Source: Saccharicrinis sp963666825
Lineage (GTDB): Bacteria; Bacteroidota; Bacteroidia; Bacteroidales; Marinilabiliaceae
Assembly (NCBI GenBank): GCA_963666825.2
Contig: OY763044.2
Location: 4,030,001 to 4,094,000 of the forward strand
Direction: 5' to 3'
DNA length: 64,000 bases
The notes below the pieces were generated by a model. It saw only the letters and a list, made by a program, of their open reading frames with translations. It did no database searches and was not told where the DNA came from. Below, in pieces: positions 9,845-19,594 of the stretch; the first letter of the stretch is position 1; each line of letters opens with the position of its first letter. The position numbers were made by a program, and so were the translations under genes.

Positions 9845-11236
9845 TTAGTGCTTTGATGAGACTGTTGCCCACAATGTCTCTAAATCAAATGTGATAGTAT
9901 AATTACCCGGACCTTGGAACACATCTTTAAAGGTTCCTGTACCCACATCTGCTACCCATCCAGTATTTTGTTTTACAGTAGTAGATGAACCTTCATTTCC
10001 TGTAGGTCTCCATATTGGCGACCAGCTAGAATTTGTAAAACAGAAAAGAACTTCAAATTCCGCCGAATAACTTACCCCTACCTCAACTGAATATAAATAA
10101 GGATTAGCGGCATCAACTTTTGCCATATCTGTTGACATTGTCCAATTTGCAAAATCAAATCCTTCACCTGTTACATTAAGTACTCCTGTGTATTCAGGCG
10201 TTTGAGGGGTGTATGATGTTATAGAATATGTTTTTTGTTCTATATTAACTTCAATTGTATAATATCCTTTATCCGCAATATTTATAGGTAAAGCATATCC
10301 ATTTTTATTAATCAGTTTAGTTGAAACATATGGGCTTACACCAAAATAATCAGCTGTAATATTTTGTGTTGGTACAAATGCGATTTTTGTATCATTATTG
10401 GCAGCATAAAATTTTGTTGTATAGGTATAGGCACCTGTTCTTTCCATATACTTATAATAACCTAAAACATAAGCACTAGGATCCTCATCAGCATTAACAA
10501 CATACATTTGAGCATAGTCGTCAATTGGATCTTCATCTTCTTTTGGTAGAACTATAAAAGTTATATTATTTTCTTTGTAATTTCCAACTTTATCTTCAAC
10601 TTTTATGGTTCCTGAATAAGTTCCGGTGGTCAAAAATTGTATACTCATTGATTCTTTCTGTGTCAAACCATCTAAAGTCACCTCTTTTTCAAATCCAATA
10701 TCAGGTATGCTTACAAATAATTTTGACAATTCTCTATCATCACTCATTTCAACATTTAGAGTATAATCTGCTTTTTCTTCTATTACATCAAAATCTACAG
10801 ATGCTGGATTTGGTGGTAAAGAAACAAACCATGGATCAGTAGTATCAGGTAAAAATTTAACTGATATCTCTTTTGTGGTTACGTTATCATCAACATCCTC
10901 TACTATGATAGATAATACATCATCTAAATCCTCAGACATTGATTCAGGTATGGTATATAAGTAACTAAATCTAAACACCTTTGGAGATTGACTTTTCAAA
11001 TCATATACTTTTTCAAGTTCAATTCCATCGCAAATTAGTTTGATTGACTTTATACCATTTTCGGCCGAGACCATTCCTTTTAAGAATATTTCATCACCTG
11101 GAAAAGTTTCAATATCTGATATTTCCACAGATAACCCTGGAGGAATATCATTTTCTTTTTCACAGGCAACAAACATTAAAATGCTTAACAAAATCATTAA
11201 GATTTTGCCTTTTGCTTGCAGTAGATTGCTTTTCAT
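9845..11236 (-). CDS. SusE/SusF-like surface glycan-binding lipoprotein
   Basis: Likely accessory surface glycan-binding protein of the galactan PUL, matching the place of the binding protein between GH53 and SusC in known Bacteroides galactan loci. A lipoprotein signal ends at 'LMFVAC' (about residue 25) and is followed by acidic residues that favour surface display. Residues about 30-230 form Ig-like beta-sandwich repeats ('VEISDIETFPGDEIFLKG'). The C-terminal half (about 240-463) has two SusE/F-type starch-binding-like domains with 'GYYTIEVNIEQKTYSIT' and 'GNYTITFDLETLWATV', the motif typical of SusE and SusF C-terminal domains. It is 24 bases before SusC and 12 bases after GH53. Ligand specificity is inferred from context only. 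Confidence 0.8.
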   Translation of the reverse strand: MKSNLLQAKGKILMILLSILMFVACEKENDIPPGLSVEISDIETFPGDEIFLKGMVSAENGIKSIKLICDGIELEKVYDLKSQSPKVFRFSYLYTIPESMSEDLDDVLSIIVEDVDDNVTTKEISVKFLPDTTDPWFVSLPPNPASVDFDVIEEKADYTLNVEMSDDRELSKLFVSIPDIGFEKEVTLDGLTQKESMSIQFLTTGTYSGTIKVEDKVGNYKENNITFIVLPKEDEDPIDDYAQMYVVNADEDPSAYVLGYYKYMERTGAYTYTTKFYAANNDTKIAFVPTQNITADYFGVSPYVSTKLINKNGYALPINIADKGYYTIEVNIEQKTYSITSYTPQTPEYTGVLNVTGEGFDFANWTMSTDMAKVDAANPYLYSVEVGVSYSAEFEVLFCFTNSSWSPIWRPTGNEGSSTTVKQNTGWVADVGTGTFKDVFQGPGNYTITFDLETLWATVSSKH

Positions 11237-11248
11237 AACTGATCTTAT

Positions 11249-12844
11249 TTAATTATTAAATTTAAATGCATCAAAAGATTTTAAAGAATTTCCATCAAAA
11301 TCAAACAGAGTTGTATTACCAACGTAATTCTGGGCACCTAATTCCCAGCCAACACCTGGGACTTCAATCATAATAGGATCCCAATACAAGCAGCCTAGAA
11401 TACGTCCACTTTTTTCTTTCTTAATTTCTGTAAAAAGCTCTAGTAAATAGTCTTTTTGCCCTTGAGGCGATGAAGGATATACATCATCATAAGGACCATT
11501 ATCTTTTAATTGGCCTTCCCATCCATTTAACCTGACTGGATTCCAATTATATCCGGTTTCCATTATAAAAATATCCTTGTCGAATTTATCAATAGTATAC
11601 TCAGCCCATTCTCTCATCTCTCCAGCAGTTATTCCAGTCCAATATGGATAATATGAAGCACCTATCAGATCATACTTACCTCCATTGCGGTTAAGCTCAC
11701 CAAAAAACCAGTCATATTTATATTTATCACCTGCTGCATCTAGATGAATTAGTACTTGCGTTTCCGGAGATATAGCTTTAACAGCATCATAACCTTCATT
11801 AAAGAGTTCTGCCAGTTGCTTAAAATTATCAGTTTTACCTTCTGGATATAAAATACCTCCAACGGTTTCATTTCCAAGAGAAACATACTCAGGTGTTGTT
11901 CCTTGAGCTTTCATCTTAGCCATAAAATCATATGTAAAGTCATAAACCGCGCTTTTCAAATTTTCATAACTGAGATTCTCCCATTCATGTGGTTTGTACT
12001 GTTTTTCTCCATTTGTCCAGTAATCACTATAATGAAATGTAAGCTGAATCTGCATACCTGCCGCTTTTGCTCGTTGGGCTAAACTAAGTATATCTTCAGG
12101 ATTTTGAATATCGGCAGGAAGTCTGTTGGAAGGCGAGTAGTTCGGATTTCCCGGATCATTATAAAGTCTCAATCGAACTATATTAAATCCCTTACTCTTT
12201 AATATTTCAATACAGTCTTTTTCTTGTCCATCATCAAAATATTTCGCTCCCATACTTTCCAAATATGTCAATTCAGAAATATCTCCACCTTTTAAAAAAG
12301 AAACTTTATGATCTCCACTTTCTAATTTCAACCCATCAATATTAGTCCAGTTTCCGGCATTGGCATCTGTATAAAACACTACCTTACAGGTACCGCCTTT
12401 TATTTCAACTCCTCTTACAAAAGATTGTGTCCAAACATTATCGCTAACACACAAAGAGGTCATTGTCCTTTTCTCATCATCAGTTTCTATTGCAACATAA
12501 CATGCATTTTGGCCTCCACTATTTTTAAAATAAAACTCTAAATCATAAATGCCATCTACTATATTGGTGATCTCTTGTTCCAAAATCGTTATGTAAGCCT
12601 GTTCTCCAGAAACATTAAAAGAGTATTTACTCACATATCCCCCACTTACGACCTTAACCACATCCTGATCCCCTAAAACACTCCAGCCCTGTGGAGTATA
12701 TGTTTCAGAAGCATCATTTTCAAAACTCCCATTTATAATTAGCACATCTTCTTTGGGAGAAACCACATCATCTTTCTTTGCAGTACAACTTATTAACAAT
12801 AGAATCAAACCGCTTAAGTAAGACTTAATCACTTTTTCTTTCAT
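11249..12844 (-). CDS. Endo-beta-1,4-galactanase, GH53
   Basis: Cleaves beta-1,4-galactan in type I arabinogalactan side chains of pectin into short oligosaccharides. The signal is lipoprotein type ('LLLISC', about residue 20), so it is probably surface-anchored. Residues about 30-170 are a beta-sandwich resembling a carbohydrate-binding module ('SFENDASETYTPQGWSVLGD'). The GH53 barrel starts at 'GGDISELTYLESMGAKY' and contains 'VRLRLYNDP', 'QLTFHYSDYWTNG', 'SLGNET' with the acid/base Glu326, and 'FIMETGYNW' with the nucleophile Glu429. It is the first gene of the operon and faces the AraC regulator across a 280-base divergent region, so it should be the best-expressed enzyme. The N-terminal module makes it longer than bare GH53 enzymes. 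Confidence 0.92.
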   Translation of the reverse strand: MKEKVIKSYLSGLILLLISCTAKKDDVVSPKEDVLIINGSFENDASETYTPQGWSVLGDQDVVKVVSGGYVSKYSFNVSGEQAYITILEQEITNIVDGIYDLEFYFKNSGGQNACYVAIETDDEKRTMTSLCVSDNVWTQSFVRGVEIKGGTCKVVFYTDANAGNWTNIDGLKLESGDHKVSFLKGGDISELTYLESMGAKYFDDGQEKDCIEILKSKGFNIVRLRLYNDPGNPNYSPSNRLPADIQNPEDILSLAQRAKAAGMQIQLTFHYSDYWTNGEKQYKPHEWENLSYENLKSAVYDFTYDFMAKMKAQGTTPEYVSLGNETVGGILYPEGKTDNFKQLAELFNEGYDAVKAISPETQVLIHLDAAGDKYKYDWFFGELNRNGGKYDLIGASYYPYWTGITAGEMREWAEYTIDKFDKDIFIMETGYNWNPVRLNGWEGQLKDNGPYDDVYPSSPQGQKDYLLELFTEIKKEKSGRILGCLYWDPIMIEVPGVGWELGAQNYVGNTTLFDFDGNSLKSFDAFKFNN

Positions 12845-13027
12845 ACAAAATAGATTTTAGCACAAAACTTCTTTAAGGTTATAATGAAGCATATAACATG
12901 CATATTTCATTACATTTTATCAAACTGTAAGACCGCTCTATTAATGTATATTAATATTAATAGAGATAATAAATGTTTTATTAGCACATGATAGACTAAA
13001 CCCCTTACATAGCATCAATTACACAAA

Positions 13028-13035
13028 CAAAATTA
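13028..13035 (-). promoter_or_regulatory. Possible -7 box for the galactan operon
   Basis: The minus strand reads TAATTTTG, an exact match to the Bacteroidota -7 consensus TAnnTTTG, in the divergent space between GH53 and the AraC gene. It would give a leader of about 180 bases before GH53. I see no good -33 TTTG at the usual spacing, so this is a weak call. The space should also hold the AraC binding sites. Confidence 0.3.
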
Positions 13036-13124
13036 TCTAATTCGCACGTTAAAAAAATGTATGATAGTGGGTAAAAGATGTATAATATAACTACATTAGC
13101 ACTTTTAGAAATTAGATCAGTTTT

Positions 13125-14015
13125 ATGTCTCAAAAACTTGCAGATGGCTTTACTGGTGAAAAAGCCATAAAACTTCCTCTTCACGTAACAAACTACTTAT
13201 CTAACAACAAGATAACCAAACAACTATACGTTACCTGGATTGGTTTTTATCCAAAGGCAAAATTCCATTATAGAGAAAGAAAAAATGGAGCTAATGAGAA
13301 CATCTTAATATATTGTTCGAAAGGAAAGGGTTGGATTAAATTTAATAATGAAGAATTTATACTAAATGAGAATACCTTATTTATACTTCCTAAAAATGAA
13401 TTACATTCATATGGCTCTGATTTAAAAGATCCTTGGAGTATACATTGGTTTCATTTTTTAGGTAATAATACAGATATGTTTAACCCAATATTTAGAAAAC
13501 TAATAAAATTAAAAATTACGGATAAAAGTAGAATCAATGATCGCTTAAACCTCTTTAATGAAATTTTTCAAAACTTTGAAATGGGTTATAGTCCTGAAAA
13601 TCTGGAATACATTACATTTTGTGCAATGCACTTTTTAGCATCCATCCAATATTTAACTCAATATCAAGAATTTAATAACGTTAAAGAAACTGACAACATT
13701 CATAAAAGTATTCGCTTTATGAAAGATAACCTTGAAAATAAAATCTCACTAAAAGATATTGCTGATAGTATTGGTTACTCACCTTCACACTTAAATACTC
13801 TATTCGTACAACGAACCTCAATCTCTCCTATAGAATATTATAACCAATTAAAGATTCAACGCGCTTGCTCTTTGCTTCAGTTCTCTGGTCTAAAAATTAA
13901 AGAAATCGCCTTTCGTTTAAACTATTACGATCCATATCACTTCTCAAAGGTATTTAAAAAAGAAATGAGCGTTACTCCCAAAGAATATAGAAATAAACTG
14001 AATGACAAACTTTAA
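13125..14015 (+). CDS. AraC-family transcriptional regulator
   Basis: Sugar-responsive activator of the AraC/XylS family. The N-terminal half (about 1-170) is a cupin-type effector-binding domain ('ILIYCSKGKGWIKF', 'ILPKNELHSYG'). The C-terminal about 100 residues hold two helix-turn-helix motifs ('ISLKDIADSIGYSPSHLNTLFVQ' and 'IKEIAFRLNYYDPYHFSKVFKK') ending in the canonical 'MSVTPKEYR'. It is intact at 296 residues and divergent from the GH53 operon, which makes it the prime candidate regulator of the galactan PUL. It is a clear paralogue of the broken AraC gene at 21104 (shared 'IGFYPKAK', 'RERxNG', 'NPWSIxWIHF'-like segments). The effector is unknown; galactose or galactobiose is a guess from context. 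Confidence 0.9.
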   Translation: MSQKLADGFTGEKAIKLPLHVTNYLSNNKITKQLYVTWIGFYPKAKFHYRERKNGANENILIYCSKGKGWIKFNNEEFILNENTLFILPKNELHSYGSDLKDPWSIHWFHFLGNNTDMFNPIFRKLIKLKITDKSRINDRLNLFNEIFQNFEMGYSPENLEYITFCAMHFLASIQYLTQYQEFNNVKETDNIHKSIRFMKDNLENKISLKDIADSIGYSPSHLNTLFVQRTSISPIEYYNQLKIQRACSLLQFSGLKIKEIAFRLNYYDPYHFSKVFKKEMSVTPKEYRNKLNDKL

Positions 14016-14232
14016 AAAATTCACTAGCAAATAATACTGAATAACGCAATAGTTAATTCAATAATAGTTATGTAATAGAACTTATAATTCTTAACAATCT
14101 TCTTCACTTATATTACACCTATCGGATAGTCCATTCCTAATTTTTAGCCCCAATTCATTAAACATTTTATTGTTTAACAAACAAGGGCCTTTTATAACTA
14201 TGCTTGGCTGGCACAATTCATTTTTAGCGTAT

Positions 14233-15066
14233 TTAGAAATCAAAATGGTCTGGATCAGGTCCAATTCTTTCATTTCGATCTAAATTGTTTATAATACCCA
14301 TGTCATGTTCACTAATATTAAAATTAAACACATTACAATTACTCTTTATTCTATCCTCATGTATTGATTTCGGTATTGTAACTATACCATTTTGTAGATT
14401 CCACCTAATCACTAGCTGAGCAGGTGTAACATTATACTTTTGAGCTAAATTAACAAGCGGTTCTATTTCAAAAATTCGCCCTTGCATTAACGGAGACCAT
14501 GATTGAACTTGAATATTTTTAGATTTACAATATTCAATTAAAGATGGTTGTGTCAAATATGGATGATATTCTATTTGGTTTACCATTGGTACTATTTCAG
14601 CAGTTCCTAATAAATCCTCAAGATGATGACTTAAAAAATTACTTACCCCAATCGCACGTACTTTCCCCTTTTCATAAAGATACTCCAACGCTTTCCAGGT
14701 ATCTTTATACTTACCTTTTACTGGCCAATGAATTAAATATAGATCTAAATAATCTACATTTAATAAACGCAATGACTCATCAAAAGCTTTTAACGTATTA
14801 TCATATCCCTGATCTGAATTCCATACTTTAGTTGTTAAAAAAATCTCTTTTCTATCAATACCTGACTCCTTAATACCTATCCCTACACCCTTTTCATTCC
14901 CATAAATCTTAGCCGTATCAATTAGTTTATATCCTGCATTTATTGCCCACTTAACCGAATTAACAACCTCAACTCCATCTCTGGTTTGAAAAACACCAAG
15001 TCCCAAGTAAGGCAATTCAATACCATTATTCAATTTGACTGTGCTTGATAAAGTTAAATTTTTCAT
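14233..15066 (-). CDS. Aldo/keto reductase
   Basis: NADPH-dependent oxidoreductase of the AKR superfamily that reduces aldehydes, ketoses or alpha-keto compounds in the cytoplasm. Visible landmarks are 'GLGVFQT' near residue 21, 'LIDTAKIYGNE' with the catalytic Asp and Tyr near 49-54, 'FLTTKVWN' with the catalytic Lys near 78, 'LYLIHWPVKG' with the His near 112, 'VSNF', 'NQIEYHPYL' and 'IPKSIHEDRIKSN', the cofactor-binding loop. There is no signal peptide. The C-terminus '...GPDPDHFDF' matches that of related 2,5-diketo-gluconate-reductase-like enzymes, so it is complete at 277 residues. It stands alone, 226 bases from the SGNH gene on the same strand. A link to the nearby sugar module is possible but not shown. 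Confidence 0.88.
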   Translation of the reverse strand: MKNLTLSSTVKLNNGIELPYLGLGVFQTRDGVEVVNSVKWAINAGYKLIDTAKIYGNEKGVGIGIKESGIDRKEIFLTTKVWNSDQGYDNTLKAFDESLRLLNVDYLDLYLIHWPVKGKYKDTWKALEYLYEKGKVRAIGVSNFLSHHLEDLLGTAEIVPMVNQIEYHPYLTQPSLIEYCKSKNIQVQSWSPLMQGRIFEIEPLVNLAQKYNVTPAQLVIRWNLQNGIVTIPKSIHEDRIKSNCNVFNFNISEHDMGIINNLDRNERIGPDPDHFDF

Positions 15067-15292
15067 AAACGATATTTAATATTTTGTAATGATTTGAATG
15101 AAATATTATCTAAATATTGACTCTCATAACGCATCAAGTATACTAGCTAAATATTCTTATATAGAAAAAAGTTATCATCTGTTAATCAGGAATTGATTTG
15201 CTTTTATAAAATTCATGGAAATTATATTTAAAAATCAACTTATTGAATCTCTATAAGCAGCATTTTTTCTTTTAGATTTCCGCATATTATCA

Positions 15293-15985
15293 TCATTTCT
15301 TTAATACTTTGAGTACCTGATCAGCAATAGTGCTCATACCATTAACACTTGGATGCCCATTAAGCTTCTCTATATCATGCAACACAATATACTCCACTCC
15401 ATAGTGATCACAAATAACCTTGGTAGATTCTGTAATTTCATCAAGTAACTCGGTATTTATGATGAAATAAATTTTCACGTTTGGATATCTCTCTAATGTT
15501 GATTGCAAGAGTTTTGCTAAGGCCGGACGATAAGTAAAAAGGTCAGATCGTTTAAAGTCATTGTATACATATTCACCTATACGTCCACCGGTCCAGCTAT
15601 CGTTAGTAGCGCCGAAAATCAGTATTATGTCAGGATTTCCTAGTTTAGGAACACGAGTTATAAATGAACGTGATGTATAGTCCTCATCGCTATATCCGGT
15701 GTAGGATATTGTTGCTCCACTATAAGAATCATTTATTCCAAGTTTATACCCACCTTCCTTTATCGTTTTCCACCACCAGGTTTGCTTTACATCTATGACA
15801 TCTGTACGGTCTAAATCCGAACTGCTATACCATGTTGGATAACCATCCGGTATATAACCACAGAATGTGGAATATGAATCACCCAAAATGGAAATCGTTT
15901 GTTTAACTTCTATAGTTTTCTGAGCTTTAATACCAAGCGAAGCTATCACTCCGACTACTATCACAATTATTAATTTCTTCATCAT
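15293..15985 (-). CDS. SGNH/GDSL hydrolase, exported
   Basis: Small exported esterase or acetyl hydrolase of the SGNH superfamily. A signal peptide (Lys-Lys start, hydrophobic core, 'IKAQ' end) covers about residues 1-22. 'ILGDSYSTF' gives the nucleophile Ser near residue 38, 'GATND' gives the block III Asn, and 'LNGHPSVNGM' gives the catalytic His near residue 211. Block II Gly could be in 'SYSGATIS'. At 230 residues it is a single-domain enzyme. Relatives occur in carbohydrate loci and often remove acetyl groups from sugars, but the substrate cannot be read from sequence. It lies 183 bases downstream of the DUF5107 gene across a hairpin, so it may be a separate unit. Confidence 0.8.
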   Translation of the reverse strand: MMKKLIIVIVVGVIASLGIKAQKTIEVKQTISILGDSYSTFCGYIPDGYPTWYSSSDLDRTDVIDVKQTWWWKTIKEGGYKLGINDSYSGATISYTGYSDEDYTSRSFITRVPKLGNPDIILIFGATNDSWTGGRIGEYVYNDFKRSDLFTYRPALAKLLQSTLERYPNVKIYFIINTELLDEITESTKVICDHYGVEYIVLHDIEKLNGHPSVNGMSTIADQVLKVLKK

Positions 15986-16066
15986 AATTCAGTCTATATT
16001 ATCACCTCTATTTAAAGCAACCTTATTTTATATCTTATCAAAATGGCTTTAAGGATGTTTTACAAA

Positions 16067-16102
16067 GAAACTATCTAAGATAAATTCATCCTAGATAGTT
16101 CC
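16067..16102 (-). terminator. Hairpin after the DUF5107 gene
   Basis: Eleven-base arms (16067-16077 and 16092-16102, one mismatch) enclose a 14-base loop. On the minus strand the stem is followed by TTTCTTTGT. It sits between the DUF5107 gene and the SGNH gene and may end or attenuate transcription of the MFS-DUF5107 unit. Confidence 0.5.
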
Positions 16103-16168
16103 CAACTTAATGACTAAAAAAAAAATCTACCTTTATCAACAAACTACAAAACTTTGTTCAACATTCTC

Positions 16169-19100
16169 TTAGACAATAGAATTTGACTTCAAATTCTTTT
16201 TTAAATCTGCCACTGCTGAGTGCATTGAACTTAATTCTAATATTTCCTCAACTAATGCTGCAGCAATATTTAAATTTCCAAGTCCTTCTTCTGAAAGCGC
16301 TATTAAAAATTTAGCATCTACTGTATTTCGTTTTTGAATATCATCCTCGAAAACCAACAATAAAGGCAATGATGTTGCAAAATAATCTATTCTCACTCTT
16401 TCCTTTAATTTTGATTCTGCAAATTCCTTGATTTTCTGCAATAAATCATTAGCCTCTTCAACTTTTCCAAGCTCTTTTAATGATAATGCTTTATAATATG
16501 ATAATTCAGAATAAGCACTTACTGCCATATCAATAAAGTCTCCTTCTTCATTAGTACTCGCTTCAAAATGCGCTTTTGCATCACTAGCCTTACCCATAGC
16601 TTTAAGAGCCATACCTTTCCAGTAATTAATATGAGCTACAGCCTGTAAAGGATGGTATTTTTCACCAAGATTATCAGGTGTATTCATCGACTTTTCAAAA
16701 TAATCCAAAGCTACATTTGCATCTCCATTTTGAAGCGCCTCTTGTCCTAATTTTAAACAAGCATATGTAAATTGTCTTAAAACCTGACCTTCACCTCCTT
16801 CCCATGGATGGAAGTTTTTATTCTCAAGCAAGTTTAAAGCACTGTTATAATCTCCTGTAAAATTATACAGCGCAGCCAACTCCACTGAAAAATCATCTCT
16901 AGTAATAATTTGTTCCTTTATTGACAACAGACTTTCTAAGCGATCTTTTGGATCATCATTTAGCTTCTTACGTAATTGATCAAATTCATAACGAATACGC
17001 ATGTCATTTGGAGCTAACTCTATTGCTTTTAAGAATGCTGCTCTGGCTTTTTCACCATCTTCATTAGTATTCCAGTAAGCTATTCCCAGGTTACGATATA
17101 GAGTACCATAGTTACTATTAGCATCTGCAGCTTTTTGCCATGCGGCAATAGCATCTTCGTGACGCTTTAAATTGAAATAGTAGTTACCTAATCCATAGGC
17201 AGCAATACCATTTTCAGCATCTACATGTAAAGCCCATTCCATTACAATCTGTTCAAATGTACGCGAAGGGAAAGCATAGTCGTATGATGCAGCTTTCGTC
17301 TTCTCAAGAATTTCTTGTGCAACTTCAGCTTCACCTTGAAGATTGTATAACCAAGCCAAAACAAATTCCGTCATGATCGATTTTGCCATTGGATTTGGTA
17401 CTGCACACTCAGGTATTTCATTTTTATGATGCAATTCAATCACATCAATAGCCTCCTGATAAAAACCAGCTTCAGCATAATCGAATGCAATATCAATGAT
17501 TGTTTGTGCATCGTTTCTGGATGATTGGATAAAATCTTCGTATTTACCTGTTAAATTAGCCAACTCAAATTTTGCCCACTGGTCTAAAGAGTCTGTTTTA
17601 AACAGTTCTGTAAATACACCATGTGCAGCATCTTTATTACCTTGATGCTTAAGAACTATAGCTTTTAAAATAAATGCTTTATTATTCTGACGGTTTGTAT
17701 CTAAAGAAGCTTCAATATGCTCAAGAGCTGTTTCGTAGTCTCCTTTTAAACAATCTAATGCTGCCAACTGATAATAACCTGCTGCACGCCACTCAAAGTT
17801 CCAGATTGATTTATAAAACAATTTATAAGCTTCATCTTTTCTACCCTGGAAAGAACATGCTAAACCACAGAAATACAATGCCTCACCTGATGCCGGATTT
17901 GGATGATAAGTGGTTTGAATATCAATAGCAGTTTTAAAGTTTGCTTCAGCTTCTGCAAATTTTCCGTTTTTAAGCTCAACCCTACCAAGTGCTATATATG
18001 ATTTGTAGCTTTTAGGATCTTTTCTAATCGCTTCTTTCCAATATGGTTCAGGGTAACGAGTTGGGTGACGGTAAAGATCAAGGTGTTCTCCAATCAGTTC
18101 AAGCTCATTAGCGCTTTCAATTTCCTCTGGTTGTTTAGGCTCAAATGCAACTTTACGGTTACGCTCTTTAGGAACTTCACGATGATGGTACGCAATAAGC
18201 TCTTTGCCTTGCTCATTTAATACAATTAAAGAAACGGAATGCTCTTGTCCTGCTTCAATTTGAATGGTTTGATCCTGCCATGGTTCATCCGGAGTAACTG
18301 TTCTATTTTCAAATACAGTCTTCTCGTTTCCAACTAGAAGAATAAATTTAAGATTTTCAAATTTACGACTTGATGCAACTCCTAAATCTAATTTATTTCC
18401 TTGTTGAATTTCAAGATGAATTGCCAGGTCTTTATCTGCATTTTGAACAGGACCAAGCTTTTTAAAACTCCACCAAAACTGAGAGAAAGTTTTAGTTTCG
18501 TATGGAAGCAAGTATGTGAAATCTGGTTGATTATCAGTATAAACACCAGCCATTAACTCAAAGTATGGTCCACCTTCATCGGTTAACTCACGATCCCATG
18601 CACGACCAAAGTCTTCACTACCCCACGTCCATTGTTTTTTACCCGGAGCAATATGACGGTTAGCCACATGAATAAAACCACCTTGCTCTTTGAAATCATA
18701 TCCTCCAAAGAAATCATATTTAGTATCACAAACCATATAACTGGTTGGAACGGGGATGTTATTGTAGTTACGTAAATCGTTTTTCCCTGGTCTTTGATGA
18801 TACGCAATTCCGTAATAATCATTTTCTGCATATGGAAAACTACTTTGAGCTCTTACAGCATGATCAGCAACATAATGTACATCAGGTGGGAAGAAACTCT
18901 GATAATCTTTATGTACCTCAACAGCTACGTTTGCCCACCATAAGAATGTTTGGGTTAATGGGGTGCGATTAAACAAGCGTCCTCGCAACTCAATCAAAGC
19001 ACTATCAGGACGAATACGTATTCCATGCATTCCTTTTAAACGATACATTGGATCATATTCCGACATCCAGATTGTTTTTGCTCCATCAGCTTCCTCCTCA

Positions 19101-19504
19101 ATATAAACATCAGTAGGCAAATAAGTTCCCGGACGGTGGTGTTGTGGCCAGTTAAACTCAACGCCTCCACTTATCCATGGTCCAGCTAAACCTACTAAAG
19201 CAGGTTTAATAACTTTTTGCTGATAAAAGAAGTTATAATTATTATTTGCTTTGTCCTGAGATTCAAATATTCTACCCCCTATTTCAGGAAGCATAACCAT
19301 CTTTACAAATTCATTTTCAAGTATTGCAGCTTGATATTCCTTATTCACTTTATGATCATATACTTTATCTATAAAAGGAACAGGATATACTTTACCTGAT
19401 GATCCCTGATAAACGCGTTTCTCAAAAAACACAGGATTAATTTCTGACTTTCCTAGTTCATAGGTTGGAATGACCAACTTTTCAAGTCTTGCTTTTGCCT
19501 CCAT
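16169..19504 (-). CDS. DUF5107 domain plus TPR repeat protein, cytoplasmic
   Basis: A very large protein (1111 residues) of unproven function. Residues about 15-345 match the DUF5107 family, a galactose-mutarotase-like beta-sandwich; visible landmarks are 'VKMVMLPEIGGRIFES', 'GGVEFNWPQHHRP' and 'FLWWANVAVEVH'. From about 475 to the end there are many TPR-like helix pairs, for example 'SYIALGRVELKNGKFAEAEANF' split around residue 490, and 'YRNLGIAYWN' near 800. There is no signal peptide, so it should act in the cytoplasm, unlike SusCD-linked enzymes. It is encoded 90 bases downstream of a sugar-porter MFS gene and is probably co-transcribed with it. A catalytic or sugar-binding role on imported sugar is inferred from the mutarotase-like fold and context. 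The TPR half suggests an oligomer or partner-binding scaffold. Confidence 0.8.
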   Translation of the reverse strand: MEAKARLEKLVIPTYELGKSEINPVFFEKRVYQGSSGKVYPVPFIDKVYDHKVNKEYQAAILENEFVKMVMLPEIGGRIFESQDKANNNYNFFYQQKVIKPALVGLAGPWISGGVEFNWPQHHRPGTYLPTDVYIEEEADGAKTIWMSEYDPMYRLKGMHGIRIRPDSALIELRGRLFNRTPLTQTFLWWANVAVEVHKDYQSFFPPDVHYVADHAVRAQSSFPYAENDYYGIAYHQRPGKNDLRNYNNIPVPTSYMVCDTKYDFFGGYDFKEQGGFIHVANRHIAPGKKQWTWGSEDFGRAWDRELTDEGGPYFELMAGVYTDNQPDFTYLLPYETKTFSQFWWSFKKLGPVQNADKDLAIHLEIQQGNKLDLGVASSRKFENLKFILLVGNEKTVFENRTVTPDEPWQDQTIQIEAGQEHSVSLIVLNEQGKELIAYHHREVPKERNRKVAFEPKQPEEIESANELELIGEHLDLYRHPTRYPEPYWKEAIRKDPKSYKSYIALGRVELKNGKFAEAEANFKTAIDIQTTYHPNPASGEALYFCGLACSFQGRKDEAYKLFYKSIWNFEWRAAGYYQLAALDCLKGDYETALEHIEASLDTNRQNNKAFILKAIVLKHQGNKDAAHGVFTELFKTDSLDQWAKFELANLTGKYEDFIQSSRNDAQTIIDIAFDYAEAGFYQEAIDVIELHHKNEIPECAVPNPMAKSIMTEFVLAWLYNLQGEAEVAQEILEKTKAASYDYAFPSRTFEQIVMEWALHVDAENGIAAYGLGNYYFNLKRHEDAIAAWQKAADANSNYGTLYRNLGIAYWNTNEDGEKARAAFLKAIELAPNDMRIRYEFDQLRKKLNDDPKDRLESLLSIKEQIITRDDFSVELAALYNFTGDYNSALNLLENKNFHPWEGGEGQVLRQFTYACLKLGQEALQNGDANVALDYFEKSMNTPDNLGEKYHPLQAVAHINYWKGMALKAMGKASDAKAHFEASTNEEGDFIDMAVSAYSELSYYKALSLKELGKVEEANDLLQKIKEFAESKLKERVRIDYFATSLPLLLVFEDDIQKRNTVDAKFLIALSEEGLGNLNIAAALVEEILELSSMHSAVADLKKNLKSNSIV

Positions 19505-19594
19505 TGTATTTATTTTTTATTTTTTTTGATATAATTTCCCCATTCAAGCATCTTATACAAGACACTACCTACTGACTTTCTATATGTTACTTAA

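Noticed and set aside
14091..14273. 60-codon open frame overlapping the end of the aldo/keto reductase
   Set aside because: It starts inside a well-supported gene in another frame, has no recognisable motif, and the reductase C-terminus is complete without it.
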